From Dermatophagoides farinae (taxonomy: Eukaryota; Arthropoda; Arachnida; Sarcoptiformes; Pyroglyphidae): DNA of 64,000 nt. Positions 1 to 15,118 of this stretch are shown here, piece by piece. The translations under genes were made by a program, and so were the position numbers. The first letter of the stretch is position 1. The number at the start of each line of letters is the position of its first letter. The stretch is taken from assembly GCF_024713945.1 (NCBI RefSeq), contig NC_134678.1:6386001-6450000 (forward strand), read 5' to 3'. The notes below the pieces were generated by a model. It was not told where the DNA came from. It saw nothing but the letters and a program-made list of their open reading frames with translations, and made no database searches.

Positions 1-3000
1 GCTAGATTTTGTTTTGAATTTTTGTTGTTGTTGTTGTTGTTGTTTATGTACCAAATCAAATGATTGAGTGAAAAAAAAAATATTTTATCAGCAATAGGAT
101 TTCCCCTTTTTTTCAAAAAAAAAATCAAATTCAAAATCTAAATCTAGCTAGTCAGTATCTTGTTTTGATTAGCAATCTTGAATGTCATGGTTATTATCCC
201 CCCAAAAAAAATTGTTCTGTTGTTGAACAGTGAAAAAAAACTAGATTTAGATCTGATCCATGACATTCAAATTCGTACGACGATGGTGCAATTTTCAAAG
301 TTTTCAAAGTTAGTCTCTTTCTCTGTATATTGGAATAATTGTCGTTACCTAGCTCACTTCCATTTCTTTTCATGTGTCTGTGTCTAGTTTGTTTTCGTTT
401 GTTTGTTTGTTCATTTATTTATTTATTTTTATGGTCAAAACCAAATCAAGCCACCCCACCACCATTGGCCACTTCATTCAATCTTCATTAAGTGTTCAGT
501 GTATAATTATATTTTGTGAAACGTCGTTACAACTAAATGATGATGATGATGATGATGATCGTCGTATAATTTACCTATATCTTTGCTACTGGTCTTTTTT
601 TTCTTCTATTCTTTGAATTTTGTTTGCCTATTATTTTCACACTATTTTCAAGCGAAAAAGACAAACAAACAAAAAACGTAATGATCAGATTCTTTCAGTA
701 AATAAAAGGAAAAGAAAAAGAAAAAGATTCTCTAAACAGATGAATGACTTTTTTTTGGCCATAAATTTTTGTTTTTCTTTTCACTTTTTCATTTCTTTAT
801 TTTTTTCTACATTTTTAAAATTCGTTTAGTGTTTCGATGATGATGATGATGATGGTAATTAATTAACCCTACAGATTTTGCGTTTGATTTTTATCATAAA
901 TTGATTTTCACTTAATGTTGATGAAACAAAAAATCTTCTTTATTCGTCAAAAAAAAAGTGAGAGTGTCCATTTTTAGAGTAATAGAATAATTTCAAGAAT
1001 TTTTTTGTTTTTTCTAAAAGTGAAAAAAAATCTATTTATTGCCTTGACATTGTCATAAATCATTTAACCATTCATCATTGTTGTTAATAAAAATATTTTT
1101 TTGTCTATTTAAATTCCAAAAATTTGCCTATTTTTTTCCTGTAAATAGGCAAATGGGGCCATATCTCTGTGGTTGTGTGTGTGGTTTACTAGCAAATTGA
1201 TTTATTCAAAATAATGGCACATCATTGGCAACAGTAAAGAATATTACACCATCGTATTGGTGGTGGTAGTATCTAGGATATATTTAAAGTCATTTCTTTT
1301 TTACATATTTTCCTTTTATTTGCATTTTGCATTTTTTTTCAGTTTTATTTGCATCCAAAGTCATCATTTTTTTTCTATGTTTGTCAATACAAACAACATT
1401 ATTACAGCTTTCAATTTCTATTCTGTATTTGGTGTGTATGCTAGAGAGAGATATCACTTGTGTTTGTGATGATATATATATTTATTTTCATCATCATCAT
1501 CATCATCATCACATTAAAATCCGGTCAAAAGGCTTGTATTTCATACCATTTCATTCATATGGTGGTGATGATGATGATGATAGAGAAGGATATCTCATAT
1601 CTGGATTGAAACTGAAAAACTTTTCACATTTTTTTTTTTTTTTTTTTTGCTATTTGGCAGATGTATATTCAGTTCCGAACGGAACTGATACATCATCAAG
1701 GATGCAACAACAACAACAACAACAAAAATGAAAGCGAAATAACCACCAATAACAACAACAACAACATTCCAAACCTAATTGAAATGAATATACTATGTTG
1801 ATGTTGATGATAATGATTGTGTGTAAATTGATGACATTGCCGGCAGAGCTGTTGTTTAGTTATGGTCGATGTACCATTTAGAAATTTTTTTTTACATCGT
1901 CGTTTGTATCCCAATTTTTTTTTCGATGATAAAGTTTATTTTTCACTCACACTTTCTATGATTCATCATCATGAACAATTTTTCATATGTGTAGAAAACC
2001 AAAAAAAAAAAAAAAAATGAAACATTTGGAATCCACTGGTTTACCAGATACATTTGCGGTTCATTTACATTTTATACATTTCATCATCATCATTGCATGA
2101 TGGAATGTTTTTCAATGATTTTTGTTGTTGTTTTTGTTGTTGTTGTTCTACCCGGACAACCAGAAACTAGAAAGAAAAAAAAATTGAAACCTAATTAAAA
2201 TAGATAAAATTACAGGTAGATTATGGTTCCATACTACTACTGATCTTGTACACCTTGTATATATATTTATATACAACACAAATGTCATTCATATATTTAT
2301 TTTGTTTTTGTTCATCATCATCATGTGGATGTTGTTGTTGTTTTTGTTTTTAGATTATGACACATTCCATACACACGCAAACACATATCATTATTTCATT
2401 TTTTATTTTTATATAGAAATCATCATCATCATCGTTAAACGGTTGTTGATTGTGTTTGTGTGTCTATGTATTTTTAATTTCAAGTTTGATGAGTCAGGCC
2501 ATTGAAATTAAAATGGTAAAGCCAGCCATTTTTTCTTTTTTATTTCTCACTAGTACTTTTTTTCAATTTTTTTTTTCTTGATTCCATAAATATCCGATTG
2601 ATTATGAAAAAGGTATATGTTTGTGTGTGTGTGTGTGTGCGTGTGTGTATAAAAGAAAATATTAATGTGATTTCTACACAAAAATGTAACCTCGACCATG
2701 TAGATGTGTGTGTTTGTGCCTTTTTTTTCTAACACACACACACAAAAAAAAGATTTCTACAATACCGTTAATGGATTTTTTTTCCAGGATTCATATGATT
2801 AGATAAGTGTTTGTGTGTGTGTGTGGTTTTATTGAATGAAAAAAATAAACACCGGAACAAAGCAATTCATTAAACAGAATGAAAGAGAAAGAGTTAAATG
2901 AAATTCAACATTCCTTAATATTTCATCTCTTGTTTTCATATTCTTCCGGCCATTAATTAATCACACACTTTGCTTACTTGTTTGTTTTTTTCTTCTGTTT

Positions 3001-4515
3001 TTTATCATCATCATCATCCAACAAATGACCATGGAATATACACATGTTTTTCGTTGTATTTTTTTCCACAACGTAATGAAAAAAAAACATCTTCGTTTGA
3101 TTTATTAATCACTAATACACACGCACGCACACACATGAAGTTGTACAATTTAGATAGCCTTAGGTGACGAAATGATGTTTAACAAAAGAAAATATTTGCA
3201 AACAAAACAAAAAAAATTCCAAATGGAATTTTCTATTCACATTCCAAATGTACAATAATAATGCGATTTATATTTATTTATGTTTGCAATTGATGATAAT
3301 TGGCGGAAACACATTCATTCATTCATTCAATCAGATATCTTTTGATCAATATTTATTCATAATTCATGATTATTATTCATATTTTTAAAATTTATTCTTT
3401 TTTTTTCTCTCTTTTTTACAGAAATTTTTGTATGTTCAAACAGACGACAACAACAACAACAACAACGACGATTATGGTGATTGTAGCTACCTGTGTTTTT
3501 TTGAATAGAATCTTTTCTTGTGGCCATATATATATATATATATAAATGTGTGTTTGCGTGTTTGTTTGTATGATTATCAATCGTTTAATGGATGCGTTTC
3601 ATCGTTTCAAAATTTCAGATTCATCATCATTCAATCCTATACTATCCTATCCAACCAATTCATTTCATCATCAATGAAATTATTGAAATAACAACAACGT
3701 TATAAACATATGATGATAATAATGATCATCATCACCAGGAAAAAAAAAGACAACAAGTAGTTGTTGAATGTGTGGATGTTTGTGTGTATGTTTTTTTTCC
3801 TATTTAGTTTTTAGTGTTTAGTGTTAGGCTGCTTTATATTATTATTACAGCAGTGATGTTTGGTGTTTGATTCGGTTCATCATCATCATCATCATCAGCA
3901 GCAATACACACAAACACACACGAACAATAAATGAATCATCGACATTGAAAAAAAAGTGTCCATTAAGCACGATTATCATCAATTTTTTTTTTTCGTTTCT
4001 TCGATGTGTTTGTCTTGTGTGTGTGTGAATGAATGCAAAAAAAAGAGGCCGCTATTTTTTTCTGGAATTATTTTTTTTTTCCACCATCATGATTCAAGCA
4101 TCATGTATATCATATCACTGAATTATGTGTGTTTGTTCTTGTGTGAAAGTGTAAGACGGCAACGAATAAAAAAAAAAAAACATTGATTAATCTTGTCTTT
4201 ATATGTGTCTGTCCTGATTTTATTTTTTTTTCTGATTTCATTGATATATCATCCAAGTCGGCATATAAAGTGTTTGGGTATATATGTGTGTATGATTCAT
4301 TCATATCCATGACATGATGTTGATGATAATGATGATGATGATGATTTCATCTAGTCCATCCATCCAATTTTATTCAATTCGATCAATGACCAGGAATTGA
4401 ATCTCATCACCACTAATCATCATCATTTTGTGAACATTTTGGTTTTCCTCATTATTGAACTGGAACCAAAATCTAACAATATTTTGGTTTTGCATAATTT
4501 TTCTTTTGTTTTTCT

Positions 4516-4541
4516 CACACACACACACACACACACACACA
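4516..4541. repeat. (CA)n microsatellite
   Basis: An uninterrupted CA tract of about 13 units, one of many upstream of the KLF first exon. Confidence 0.95.
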
Positions 4542-5114
4542 ACATAACATAAATGGTAAATCATCATAATCATTCATTCATTCTTACTTCTGTATATGAT
4601 ATGATATGATTATTATCAATTTATACTGATCATCATCAATTGAATTTGATGATGACACAATAATATATGATCTTACATATTATTTTTCCATATTAAGATC
4701 TATTGAAAATAATCATCATCATCATCATCATCATTACACAGCATACAAACAACATACAGCAACAGACACAAAAGATTAGCGATAGATTTTTTTTTTTTGT
4801 CGGAAATTCCACTCAATCTTTCAGTATTGTTAAGTGTGTTGTTTTCAATGAAATCATATATATATCCCATTCGCTTATTTCATCTTTCCTATTTCTTTTT
4901 TCTTTTTTTTGCTGGCAGTGGTTACATCCTCAACGATCAATATACAAACACACACAAACAAATGTGATATACGGTTAGACAAAAAAAAAATATCATATCG
5001 TATCGTATCGTATCAAATTAGACAAGAAACCAAAATCACACACACACACACACACATACACAGTTATTTAAACAGAAATAGATTAGATTTGTTTGTGGGA
5101 GACACATGCACATG

Positions 5115-5138
5115 CACACACACACACACACACACACA
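5115..5138. repeat. (CA)n microsatellite
   Basis: A pure CA tract of 12 units, with a second shorter CA tract about 60 bases upstream (about 5036-5056). Confidence 0.95.
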
Positions 5139-5330
5139 GTAACATTGATTAGTAATTGTTGTCATATATTGATGATGGAGAAAACAACAAAACGATGAAT
5201 TTATAAAGAAACATAAAAAAATCCAATAGAAAAGTTATCCATAGTCACTAAGAATATACTGAAAGGCTGCCATTAGATTTTTATTATTAATTCATTTCGC
5301 CTGTTATTTGTCAGTTTTTGATCTCAAACT

Positions 5331-5349
5331 TTTTTTTCTTTTTTTTTAG
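5331..5349 (+). promoter_or_regulatory. Possible 3' splice site opening the KLF 5' UTR/first coding exon
   Basis: A nearly uninterrupted T tract ends in TTTAG at 5348-5349, about 350 bases before the KLF start codon, with no closer strong acceptor. It could mark the start of the exon carrying the initiator ATG at 5699, which would mean a 5' UTR intron further upstream. T tracts followed by AG are frequent in this window, so the call is weak. Confidence 0.25.
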
Positions 5350-5698
5350 GATTAAATATGCACATCATCGATTCTGATCATCATCATCATCATCACGTCA
5401 ACAACAATAAATCATCATGTTTATTCTTGATTCTGGTGATCTAAAGAATTATTTTTATTAAAGAATAATTTTCGTGTACGTGTTTTTTTTTGTTGTGTGT
5501 TCAATTTTTGATTTTCATCGTGATTGTGCATTGTGTGTATGTTTTATTTCAGTTGGGCCTGTTTTTTTTATAAATGTTTCTGGTGATGAAAATTTGTGTT
5601 TTATAATTTGTCAATGATGATCAACTTTTATTATTGAATCTTGACAACCAGAATATTATTTTTATATATATATGAACAGCTCATCATCATTATACAAA

Positions 5699-5800
5699 AT
5701 GGATATATTGCCAAGTGGTCATTTTTTCAAAGAATTACAAGCCATACATGATACAGGCTTTTTACCGGCACATTTATCATTGGAAGATAAATGGGAACAG
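5699..5800 (+). CDS. luna: KLF6/KLF7-like transcription factor, first coding exon
   Basis: This 34-codon exon encodes the conserved N-terminus of the KLF6/KLF7 (Drosophila luna) family. Its MDILPSG start, the FFKELQAIHDTG stretch and the SLEDKWEQ end line up with MDVLP..., IFQELQIVHDTG and SLEEYWQQ of vertebrate KLF6. In that family this segment opens the transactivation region. I place the start at the ATG at 5699 because family members begin at this MD. An in-frame ATG at 5672 would add nine residues (MNSSSSLYK). The exon ends at 5800 with a GTAAGT donor at phase 0. The next exon, which continues the homology with [13 protein letters not shown], lies at 29821, so the intron is about 24 kb. 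Identification rests on recalled family sequence; the exon-exon link is inferred but strongly supported by collinear homology. Confidence 0.88.
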
Positions 5801-8800
5801 GTAAGTTTTTTTTTCTTATACATATTTTTACTGGAATTTGATGTTAATATGTATGATAATAATAAGTAATGGCAATTAGCGTATTTGTTTGCAAGAAAAG
5901 AAAAACGATATAATCTCTTATGATTGCTTTGAAAATTGATTTTTCTTTCCATTTTTACATAATAATAATATAAATATATCACTGGACATAATTCTTTCCA
6001 CTGATGTTGTGTTTATCAGTACAATGCAATCATCATCATGTCCAAAAAAAAACTATACCCATGTGTCTATGTGTTGTGTATGTTTATTCACCTCATCTCC
6101 AAACGTAATGACCAGAAGAAGAAATTTTTTGTTTTCCTAGATAAACATTAACAAACAACAACAACAACAACAAGACATGACGATTTGATGATTGATCCGA
6201 TTAGCTTATTCGATTCGATTCGATGTTTGTTTGTTTTTGTGTTTGTGTGTGTGTGTGTGTGTATGAACTGTCTCTCTGTATAAAAGTATTTTGGCCCCAT
6301 AAAAATGATTTTTATTTTGATTATGGTGATGATGATGATGATGGTGACGAAAACATTCATTTCAGACCACAATTAACAAGTGTATCATCATCATCAATCA
6401 GGGTTCAAAATATTGATGATTATTTTATCCTGATTTTCTGGTTTGTTTTTCCTATATCCTGTCTAATATACATTGATTGATTGATCTGAAGAATGATGAT
6501 GATGATGATGATAATTTCTCTTTTGTTGTTATTTATCCTAGTGCTATTATGATCAATACACACGAACATTCAGATTTGAAATATTCACTTTCACTATTTT
6601 TGGCTAATTTTTTTTTTGGTTTCGTTAAATCCATCCTTTTCATCGTCCATATCGATTATTTATATATATATTTTCTCTTGATTTACAATCCTTTTGATTA
6701 TTTTGATTGTGTTTGATTGATTGATTGATCGATCGATCGACTGAATGGAAAATAATTCTCCCCATCCTCCTCTACCTACTTTGACTTGTCAAAATTTTTT
6801 TTTTGTTTTGTTTTGTTTGGATTCCATTGCCATTTACCATAGAAAGATGAGGGTCTTATCATCGTTTGATTTTTCTTCTCTCTTTCTCTCTCTTTTTAGG
6901 ATTGCTGATTGTTTGTCGTTTGTTAATGTTGTTGTTGCTGTTGTAATGATATCAATCCTGCAATCACAGTCATCCATAGCAGCCTATCGGGTAGATCAAG
7001 TTCCTAAACCAAAAAAAAAAAAAAAATGTCAAGTGATACGATTGTACACTTGACATTCTGCAGACAGAAAATGAAAAAATTTCATTTCTATTTTCTCTGC
7101 CTATTTTGATGTTATTTTTTTCTTGTTTGTCAATTTCCGTTCCGTGTTCTGGTGATTTTTTTTTCTCTTTTCATCATGTTCATCATCAATATAATATTGA
7201 CTTTTTCATTCAAAATACAAATCATCATTCACTTGATGATTTCAATGTTTTGTATTGAGCCAAGTTTAGTTTATGACGATTATGATGATGATTCTCTTTC
7301 ATTTGATTATCATTTTTTATTTTATTTCATACATCACATATATATACAGTTTATGTGTGTTTTGTGATTATATTTGTTGTTGTCGTTGATATAATTCATG
7401 GAAAAAAAATTATATTTGACGCTGCTGCTGCTGCTGCCATGTTAAGATATTGGTTTGGTTCGTAATCGAATGTGCGTGTGTATTACACACACACATTTTG
7501 GTTTTGAGGATTATTTGGCCCGACTGCAACTTGAAGGAGGGATAACGATTTGTTTTTCTTTTTGTTTATCCGATATCGTATCCGATGAGTGAAATACAAT
7601 TTTTCTTTTTCTGTTGTTGCTTACAAGAAAAAAAAAATTTTTTTTTTCAAATCAAACAAACAGTTTTCAATGAGTTTTTGTTTTCATATATATAGTTTAA
7701 TATATATAATCCTTGATAAAATGGATCATAAAAATTTTTGTCTTTTTTTTTATTTTTGTTTTCATTTGTTTTGTGTGTGTGTATGTATGTGATACCTATG
7801 TGTTTGTCTATATTTATATATTAGTAATGTAAACGACAAGAAAAAGTGATAAAAGTAAAGGAAAATTAAATATATATGAAAAAAATATGATAAGATGTCA
7901 TACTCGTTATCGTTATCGTTTCTCTTGTTTGTATGTGTATGTGTTATTATTATAATCATTGTGATGTCATTTTTATAACATCCAAGTTATGTTAAATTTT
8001 ATTTTTTCTTTGTGGTAAAAAAAAAATATGAAACAAAAAAAGAATTTTCGTTTTTTGGGTAGTTTTTGCGTACCGAATGGATTCTATTTTTTTTTTTTTT
8101 TGAATTCAAATTTTAAATTATCTTTCTCTCTCTCTCGACAAATGCTCAAGGCAGCAATTGTTTTGTAAGACAGCGTGTTGTTGTTGTTGTTGTTTGGAGC
8201 CAAACTTATTTATTTTCTTTCTTTATTTTATGGAATGTTTGCATTATTGGAATTTTTTTTTTTTTTTTTTTGATAATAAATGGATGATATTGACATTTAT
8301 TTTAATGGTAAATATACCGATGATGATTATTGCCCCTTTGCAATACAAAGTGTGTGTGTGTGTGTGTATGGCATATAGCACGCGGCATTTATTATTAGAC
8401 ATGTTGTAGAGTGTAGAAGAGGGTTATGTATTGTAAATTTTCAATTTGCCAATGTTTTTTTTTGTCTCTATTGAGGCAAAAAAAAATTTTATGATGATCC
8501 CCATTGATGATCTAACACAGTAAATCTATTGATCACATGATCGTCAATGTGTGATGATCAAACTTCGTGTAAATCTGTCTGCAGGCCATCATGGTTTTTT
8601 TTTGTTTGATTAAGTTTGGCCAAAAAAGAAGAATAAGTAGCAAAAAAAATGGAAAACTTTTTCAATTGTCAAACACGAAAAACGAAAAAAAAATGATTAT
8701 TGAATCAGGAAAAAAAATGTTTCCGACAAGAAATTAATAATATTCTTGTTTGAATGTCGGCCATTCATTCATTTTTTTCTTTTGGTAAACATAATACAAT

Positions 8801-8851
8801 GTATATATAAGTGTATGTGACACGTGTTTCAAATTTTTTTTCTGTTGCTGT

Positions 8852-8886
8852 GCTGTTGTTGTTGTTGTTGTTGTTGACAACAACAA
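8852..8886. repeat. (GTT)n-(CAA)n near-palindromic hairpin
   Basis: A run of GTT units is followed immediately by ACAACAACAA, so the two arms can fold back on each other. Confidence 0.8.
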
Positions 8887-10587
8887 ATGTGAATGAAAGA
8901 AAAATTCCAGGGAATAATTTATCCATCAAATCCATATGGTCCCTAAGATTTTTTTTTTTGTTCACCATTCACCATGTTTCATTTCGGTTATTATTATTAT
9001 TATTCTAATTGTCGGTCTCAACTTTTTTTTTCGCCGCACACAGATGTTGTAATTTTAATGGTGTTGAATGGTGAATGGTGAATGGTGGTGGTGGGTGATG
9101 GTGGTGGTTGAATTAAGAATATTGCAACATGTTTGCAATTTGTAATTCGATGTATGAGAAAAAAACTAATCATAAATGATTCATCCATACTCCAATCATT
9201 ACTCATACATTGATTTGAATTCATCATTATTCTACAGTTTTGTTTTTTTTTGCAACAACCGATAAATTTCTTCAAAATTTTTTTTTATTTATAAAACATC
9301 AATTATAATGATGATGTGAATGATGTTCAACATCATCGCCACAACCACCACCACCACCACCACCTACAACCCCTTGTTGTTTCGAACCTCTTATTATCAT
9401 TATTATAACGATGATGATGATGATGATGATGACAATGAGGGCATATATAATTAGCCTTTAATGTTGCTGTTGTTGTTGTTGTTGTTGATGTTTTGTTTCC
9501 AATATCATTCATGTATTTTTTTTTCAATATACCCACTATATCTTGAAGATTTAATTTTTTTTTTATTTTATTTCGAACGATATAATAAGAATAATAATAA
9601 TAGTCGCTGTCATCATCATTATTGACCGAAAAGATATTCATGTCTTTTTTTTCTGGCCAATAAAATTGAACATACATACACACACACACACACACATAGA
9701 CTATGTCTATTGTCTATTTTAAATTGTGTGTGTGTGTGTGTGTGTCTATAGTGTCTTTATATCAAATGATGATGATGTGGCCATGATGATTATTATGATG
9801 AATTCATGCACATCGTGCATCATCATTAGTAGTATGTTGCTGTTTTTTTTTGATAGAATATTGGTATATAATGGATGCTGCATGATGATGATGATGATGA
9901 TGATGGATCCACAGACACTGGTTGAATTGAATTGAGTTTGGTTGGTTGGTTGGTGGCTCCATTCACGTAACAATAATCATTATCATCATCATACATATAG
10001 AATTCAAAGGAAAAAATGGGAAGAGAGAAACTTTTCACGATGATGATGATGATGATGATGCGGTCGGTTGCCCTTCAAAATGAAAGTAATGTTTTCTTTT
10101 CACTTCTTTCATTCATTCTTTCACATTTGATTTCATGCTTCATACACACACACACACTATTAGTTTTTTGTTTTGTTTTGTATTTTTTCCAGCTATTGTT
10201 ATGCAAAAAAAAGACATAGAAATGCAAGAAAAAAGAGAAAAATCTTTCAAATCCTAGTCGTTGGTTGGTTCAGAATTTATTGGATCCTACATTTATCTTC
10301 TACAATGTGACTCATCATCATCATCATCCTAATCTATCGATTCTAATGTCCATTCAATTTGGTTTGACTTTGATGATGATGATGATGGTCGGTGGTGGTG
10401 GTGGTAGTTGATGCATTCCATTCAATCATGGTCATCCATGACCATCGTGGTTTCAAATACAAAGTGAAAAAAAAACTTTATTGGCGCCTGAAGGCGTCAT
10501 TTATTTCATTCATTCACATTCACTTCTTGTATATTTTTCTCTCCATCTTGTTTGTTCACATTGACTATAGTGGTAGTGTGTAGATCT

Positions 10588-10615
10588 ATCATCATCATCA
10601 TCATCATCATCATCA
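10588..10615. repeat. (ATC)n microsatellite
   Basis: About nine uninterrupted ATC units. ATC/GAT is the most common trinucleotide repeat in the window. Confidence 0.95.
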
Positions 10616-12946
10616 ACCATACGTTTGTAATTTCAATTCTTCATTCTTCACTTTCGCCTACCGGATACCTTTGTTGTTATTGTGAACCATTCGCAATAAT
10701 TTCGTCGCTACTACTTGTTGTATGATGTGTACTTTAATTTTGTTTTCAAAATTTTTTTTTTGTTTTGTTTTCAATATATAATTATAATTTACTCATTCAT
10801 CCACAGACACACAAATCAGTCGGTCGGTCGGTTGATGTTAGTTAGTTAGTTAGTTGGCTGGCCAATCGACTTACTGACTTAGCTGGCTAAACATTGACAG
10901 TGAAAAAAAAACGAAGGATGTCTGGTGTGTGTGTGTGTATGTGTGTGTGTGTATATGTCGATCATCATGGTCATCGCATAATTTTTCTGTTGTTTCTTGA
11001 TGATGATGATGATATAGCTGCTTATAATAGATGAATATAACTATTCTTTCATTCAAGATTCCAGCATGGTCTTTTTTTCCATGTTGGCTAATCATCATCA
11101 TCATCGTTTGAACAAATTAATCTTATCTTTGAGAAAAAAAAATACCAAGCCTAAGATGTACGGAATTTTTTTTTCGAAACTGTGGAGGTGTACAGTACAC
11201 AGTGATGTTGTTTGATGGCCCATATGTGTCTAACGTTGAAATGAAATTTTTTTTCTCAAAATTTTAACATACGGAACAACAACTAAAATGGACAAATTGA
11301 TAAATTATATTGATGATGATGAATGTAATCGATAGAAATGAGAAACTTGTATATAAAAGAGGATTCTTCATCAATGTTCGAGAACGTAATCAATATAATT
11401 TATCGTGCTACATCCAAACATAAGTGAAAATATTCTTAGTTTAATGATTTTTGATTGTAGGTTTGTACCGAAAGAAGAAGGAAACAAAAATGTCAGATAT
11501 GTCAAAATGACAATATGTCAATTTTTCATTTAAAAAAAAAATCTCCAGCATCATACATAGATAATAATAATAATAATACGATAGGAGGTGAAGAAAACCG
11601 GAAATATTCTCAATCAAATGATTGACATGTTTGTTTGATCACTTTCACCTTTCACTTTTTTGATGGTCAAACCTGAGAATTTATTGATGATGATGATGAT
11701 TATCATTATCAAAAGATTACATCTGGCAATTCTTTATATATAGACGCCTACAGATTCACCTGCTATTCAATTTTTTCAATCTGATTTTTTTGCACTGTCA
11801 AAAGAAATTTCAATGCTAAATTTTACCTTTGCCCATTTCACTTCATTGACTTTGAACTCTTGCCAAAAGAAGAAGAACAAAAAAAACAAATCAAATGAAT
11901 GATTGTGGTGAATGGGCGTCAATCGCAATTATCAAACGAAAAAAAAAATAAACTCAAATTCCTTTTCATTTGATATAGACACCCCCAGACACATACACAT
12001 CATTTTTTTCCATCTGAAGAACAATCAAATGATAATGAACAACAACAACAACGAGCAATGATAATGACCTTCAACGACCTTTCACCTGCTGCTGCTGCTT
12101 TTGATGATAATGTTTTTCTTTGATTTAAGTTTGATGTAACAAGCATGATGTGGTTTGATCGGTCAAAAGTTAAGATACAAACACACACACACACACACAC
12201 ACTGTTCAAACCGGCTTGCCTGTTGTGTATGTGTGTATGTGTCATAACCTTTGGCCATGCCTTTCAAATTCAATTCAATTCATATTGAATTTTAATGAAA
12301 GAAATTCTTTGCTTTTCTGTTTCTTTTGACTGCCCATCTCGTTGTTGTTGTTTTTGTTCATCCATGTCAAGTTTGTTGTTGTTGTTGTTGTTGTTGTCAG
12401 GTGCATATATATATACATCCGACGATGATCATTACAAAACAATGGAAAAAAACTATTACACGGGCGCCATCCGAATTATTGTTGTTGTTGTTGTTGTTCG
12501 TACAAATTTTTTTTTCACGGCTATTTATACCTACCGGTTTTGTTCTATTGTTTTTTTCTTCTTCTTTTGTTTTGTTTCTTTCATGTTGGAATGTCGAAAA
12601 AATAACCATTCGATAATATGATGATTAAATTTTTTTTTGTTGTTTTGTAGACCACACATCATATTTGTTGTTGTTTGTTTGAAAAAATTAGAGAGGGTAG
12701 AAACAAGAACAAAAAAAAAACAATTGTAATTGTCCATGCCATGGTCATCATCGTCATCGTGGTAATTTTTTTAAAAATCGATTGATCTGTAGTTTTTTTT
12801 TGCTATAGAACACATCAATTGAATCTGATTCTTATTCGGATTGATGTTTTTTCTTTTTTTGATCGATGGCTAATTGAAAATTAATGGGAAAAAAAGTATA
12901 AACGCTTTTCATCAGCAAAAATTTTGGAATTCAATTCCGGTTATTA

Positions 12947-12970
12947 TGTGTGTGTGTGTGTGTGTGTGTG
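12947..12970. repeat. (TG)n microsatellite
   Basis: Twelve TG units inside the KLF intron. Confidence 0.95.
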
Positions 12971-15080
12971 ATATGAATGAAAAATAATTAAATTTAGGCA
13001 TCATCATCGTCATGATGAAACTCATGATGTAATTATGTGTGTGTGTGTAGCAATTATACTTTTTTTTCGTCAGATTCTTTCGACAAAAAAAAAAAAAATA
13101 CGTAGAAACTTGTATTCCCACAACGACAACAATGATGATGATGACGAAAATAATTTTATTTTATATTAATAATTTCACTTTGACGAATATAAAAAAAAGA
13201 AAAGAAAAACGAAGAAGTCATTAATTTTTATTTATATGGTTCAAGTTTGTATTTTTGTATGTGTGTGTGTGTGTGTGTGTTTCAAGTGAATGAATGATCG
13301 ACTAGCTAGGCGCGCATTTTTGATCACACACACACACACATCTGTTCGATATCATCAGATGCCAAGAAAATGAAGAAGAAAAACTTCAAAATGACGCCAT
13401 TCATATACACGTATACAGCTTCCGAATACGGCCAAAAATTTTATTTTGTTGTTGTTGTTGCTGTTGCTGTTGTGGTGGTGGTGATGGTGAAAAAAGTGTG
13501 CGAAAAATCGTGAAACTAATCTGAAATTGTTGTTGAAAATCATATATTCAACAACAATCTGTGGCGTTGATGATGATGATGATGATGATGATGATATTTT
13601 TGGTGAATGAAATGAACAAGAAAAAAAAATACAAGAGAAAAAACAGGGTTAATTAACACTTAATTTTTTGTTGTTGTTGTTGTTGTTATTTTGATGCTAT
13701 ACAGTCACAATCGGTTATTCTGAAATTTGTTTCTGATTATAATAAGTGTGTCTGTGTTAATCTTAATTGATTTTTTTTTCGCAGTAAAAAAATACGAATA
13801 GGAATTTTATTTTTTATTTCGTATAATCAGTGAGAGAGAGTCAATAGCCATTATTATTATAATCATAATGATGAAATTAATTATAATGATGATGATGATG
13901 ATGATGGTAATGATCATTAAGCTATTCGAATCTGCACTTGCATGCACAGATCACACACACACACGTGCATTTGTGTAGTAAACCTATTTTCATCATCACA
14001 CCTGGCATCACACAATGATGGCCACACAATGTCAATAAATAAATAAACCACATACACCATAGAGATATTGAACACGGAACTTGTCGATGATGATGATGAT
14101 GATGATGTGTTTCATTTGGCAATTCATGGTTTTTTTTCATTTTTATTTTTTTTCCTTGTTTGTTTGTCGATGCACCTGTCACGTACCATGTTTACCATTG
14201 ATGATGATGATGATTACTGTTCGCATAGGTTTTTTTCCCTTTCTGGTTCCTAATGATTTTGTTGTTGTTGTTGTTGTTTTTTTGGAATGAATTCAATAAA
14301 TTCATTGTGACTGTGGTCTCATAAAATAACAATAGTGTGTGCTTTATGATAGAATTAATACAATGCCCCCTCACACACACACACACACACCATCCGACTG
14401 TAAAAGGTACCACTCTTTCTCTCTATCTATCTATCTAAATTTGGTTTCGCTTTACCAAACATTCATTTTGGATTACCACAATACAAAATGAAATATGAAT
14501 GAGATTGGAATACTAAAAATCGTTGAGAAAAAAAAAACAATACTAAAACCACAATCAAAAATGTTTTTTTTCAGGATAATATCATCATCATAAATACCAT
14601 AACCGAATTTAACCTTCTAAATTTTTTTTGTTTTGTTTTTGTTCCACAATCTGGTCATTTTTTTCCAAAATGGCTCTGATGGTGTGTGTGTGTGTACATT
14701 TAGAAATCGTTTTCCCTTTGTTATTGTTAGATTCAGGTGTACGCCTCTTATTGTTTAAAGATCATTTCTGTCGTTGTTGGAAACGCTTTATTGGTTTGCC
14801 AAATAAAAAAAAAAAATAATAAAAATTCGTTAGTTTTTTTTCTGGACAAATGTTAAAATGTTACAGGAAACGGAAATTTGTTTTTCTTTCTATTCGTTAT
14901 CAGCCCACTTGATTGTTTTTATTTGTTTGGTTGGGGTTGTATTAAAAAAAAAATTTTTTTCTGATTCTAATTCTGTATGTGATAGAAAATGGAAATATTT
15001 CGTGAATCGAATGACTTGTGTGTATTTGCCCTTTAAATTATTTTTATTCCTATAAGGATTATTTATTAGTTCATCGTATC

Positions 15081-15084
<4 letters not shown>

Positions 15085-15114
<30 letters not shown>
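15085..15114. repeat. (TG)n microsatellite
   Basis: Fifteen TG units, among the longest pure dinucleotide tracts in the window. Confidence 0.95.

Positions 15115-15118
<4 letters not shown>

Larger units (their letters stand above)
1..5671. other. Gene-poor, repeat-rich region upstream of the KLF first coding exon
   Basis: I see no supportable coding exon here. The stretch is AT-rich and full of short GAT/ATC, GTT/AAC and CA/GT tracts and A or T runs. Open frames are short and made of repeat-derived H, D, V, I, C or Q runs. Two pyrimidine-rich tracts ending in AG (about 3396-3420 and 5331-5349) look like 3' splice sites, so part of this may be 5' UTR introns of the KLF gene. That is inference from sequence signals only. 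Confidence 0.6.
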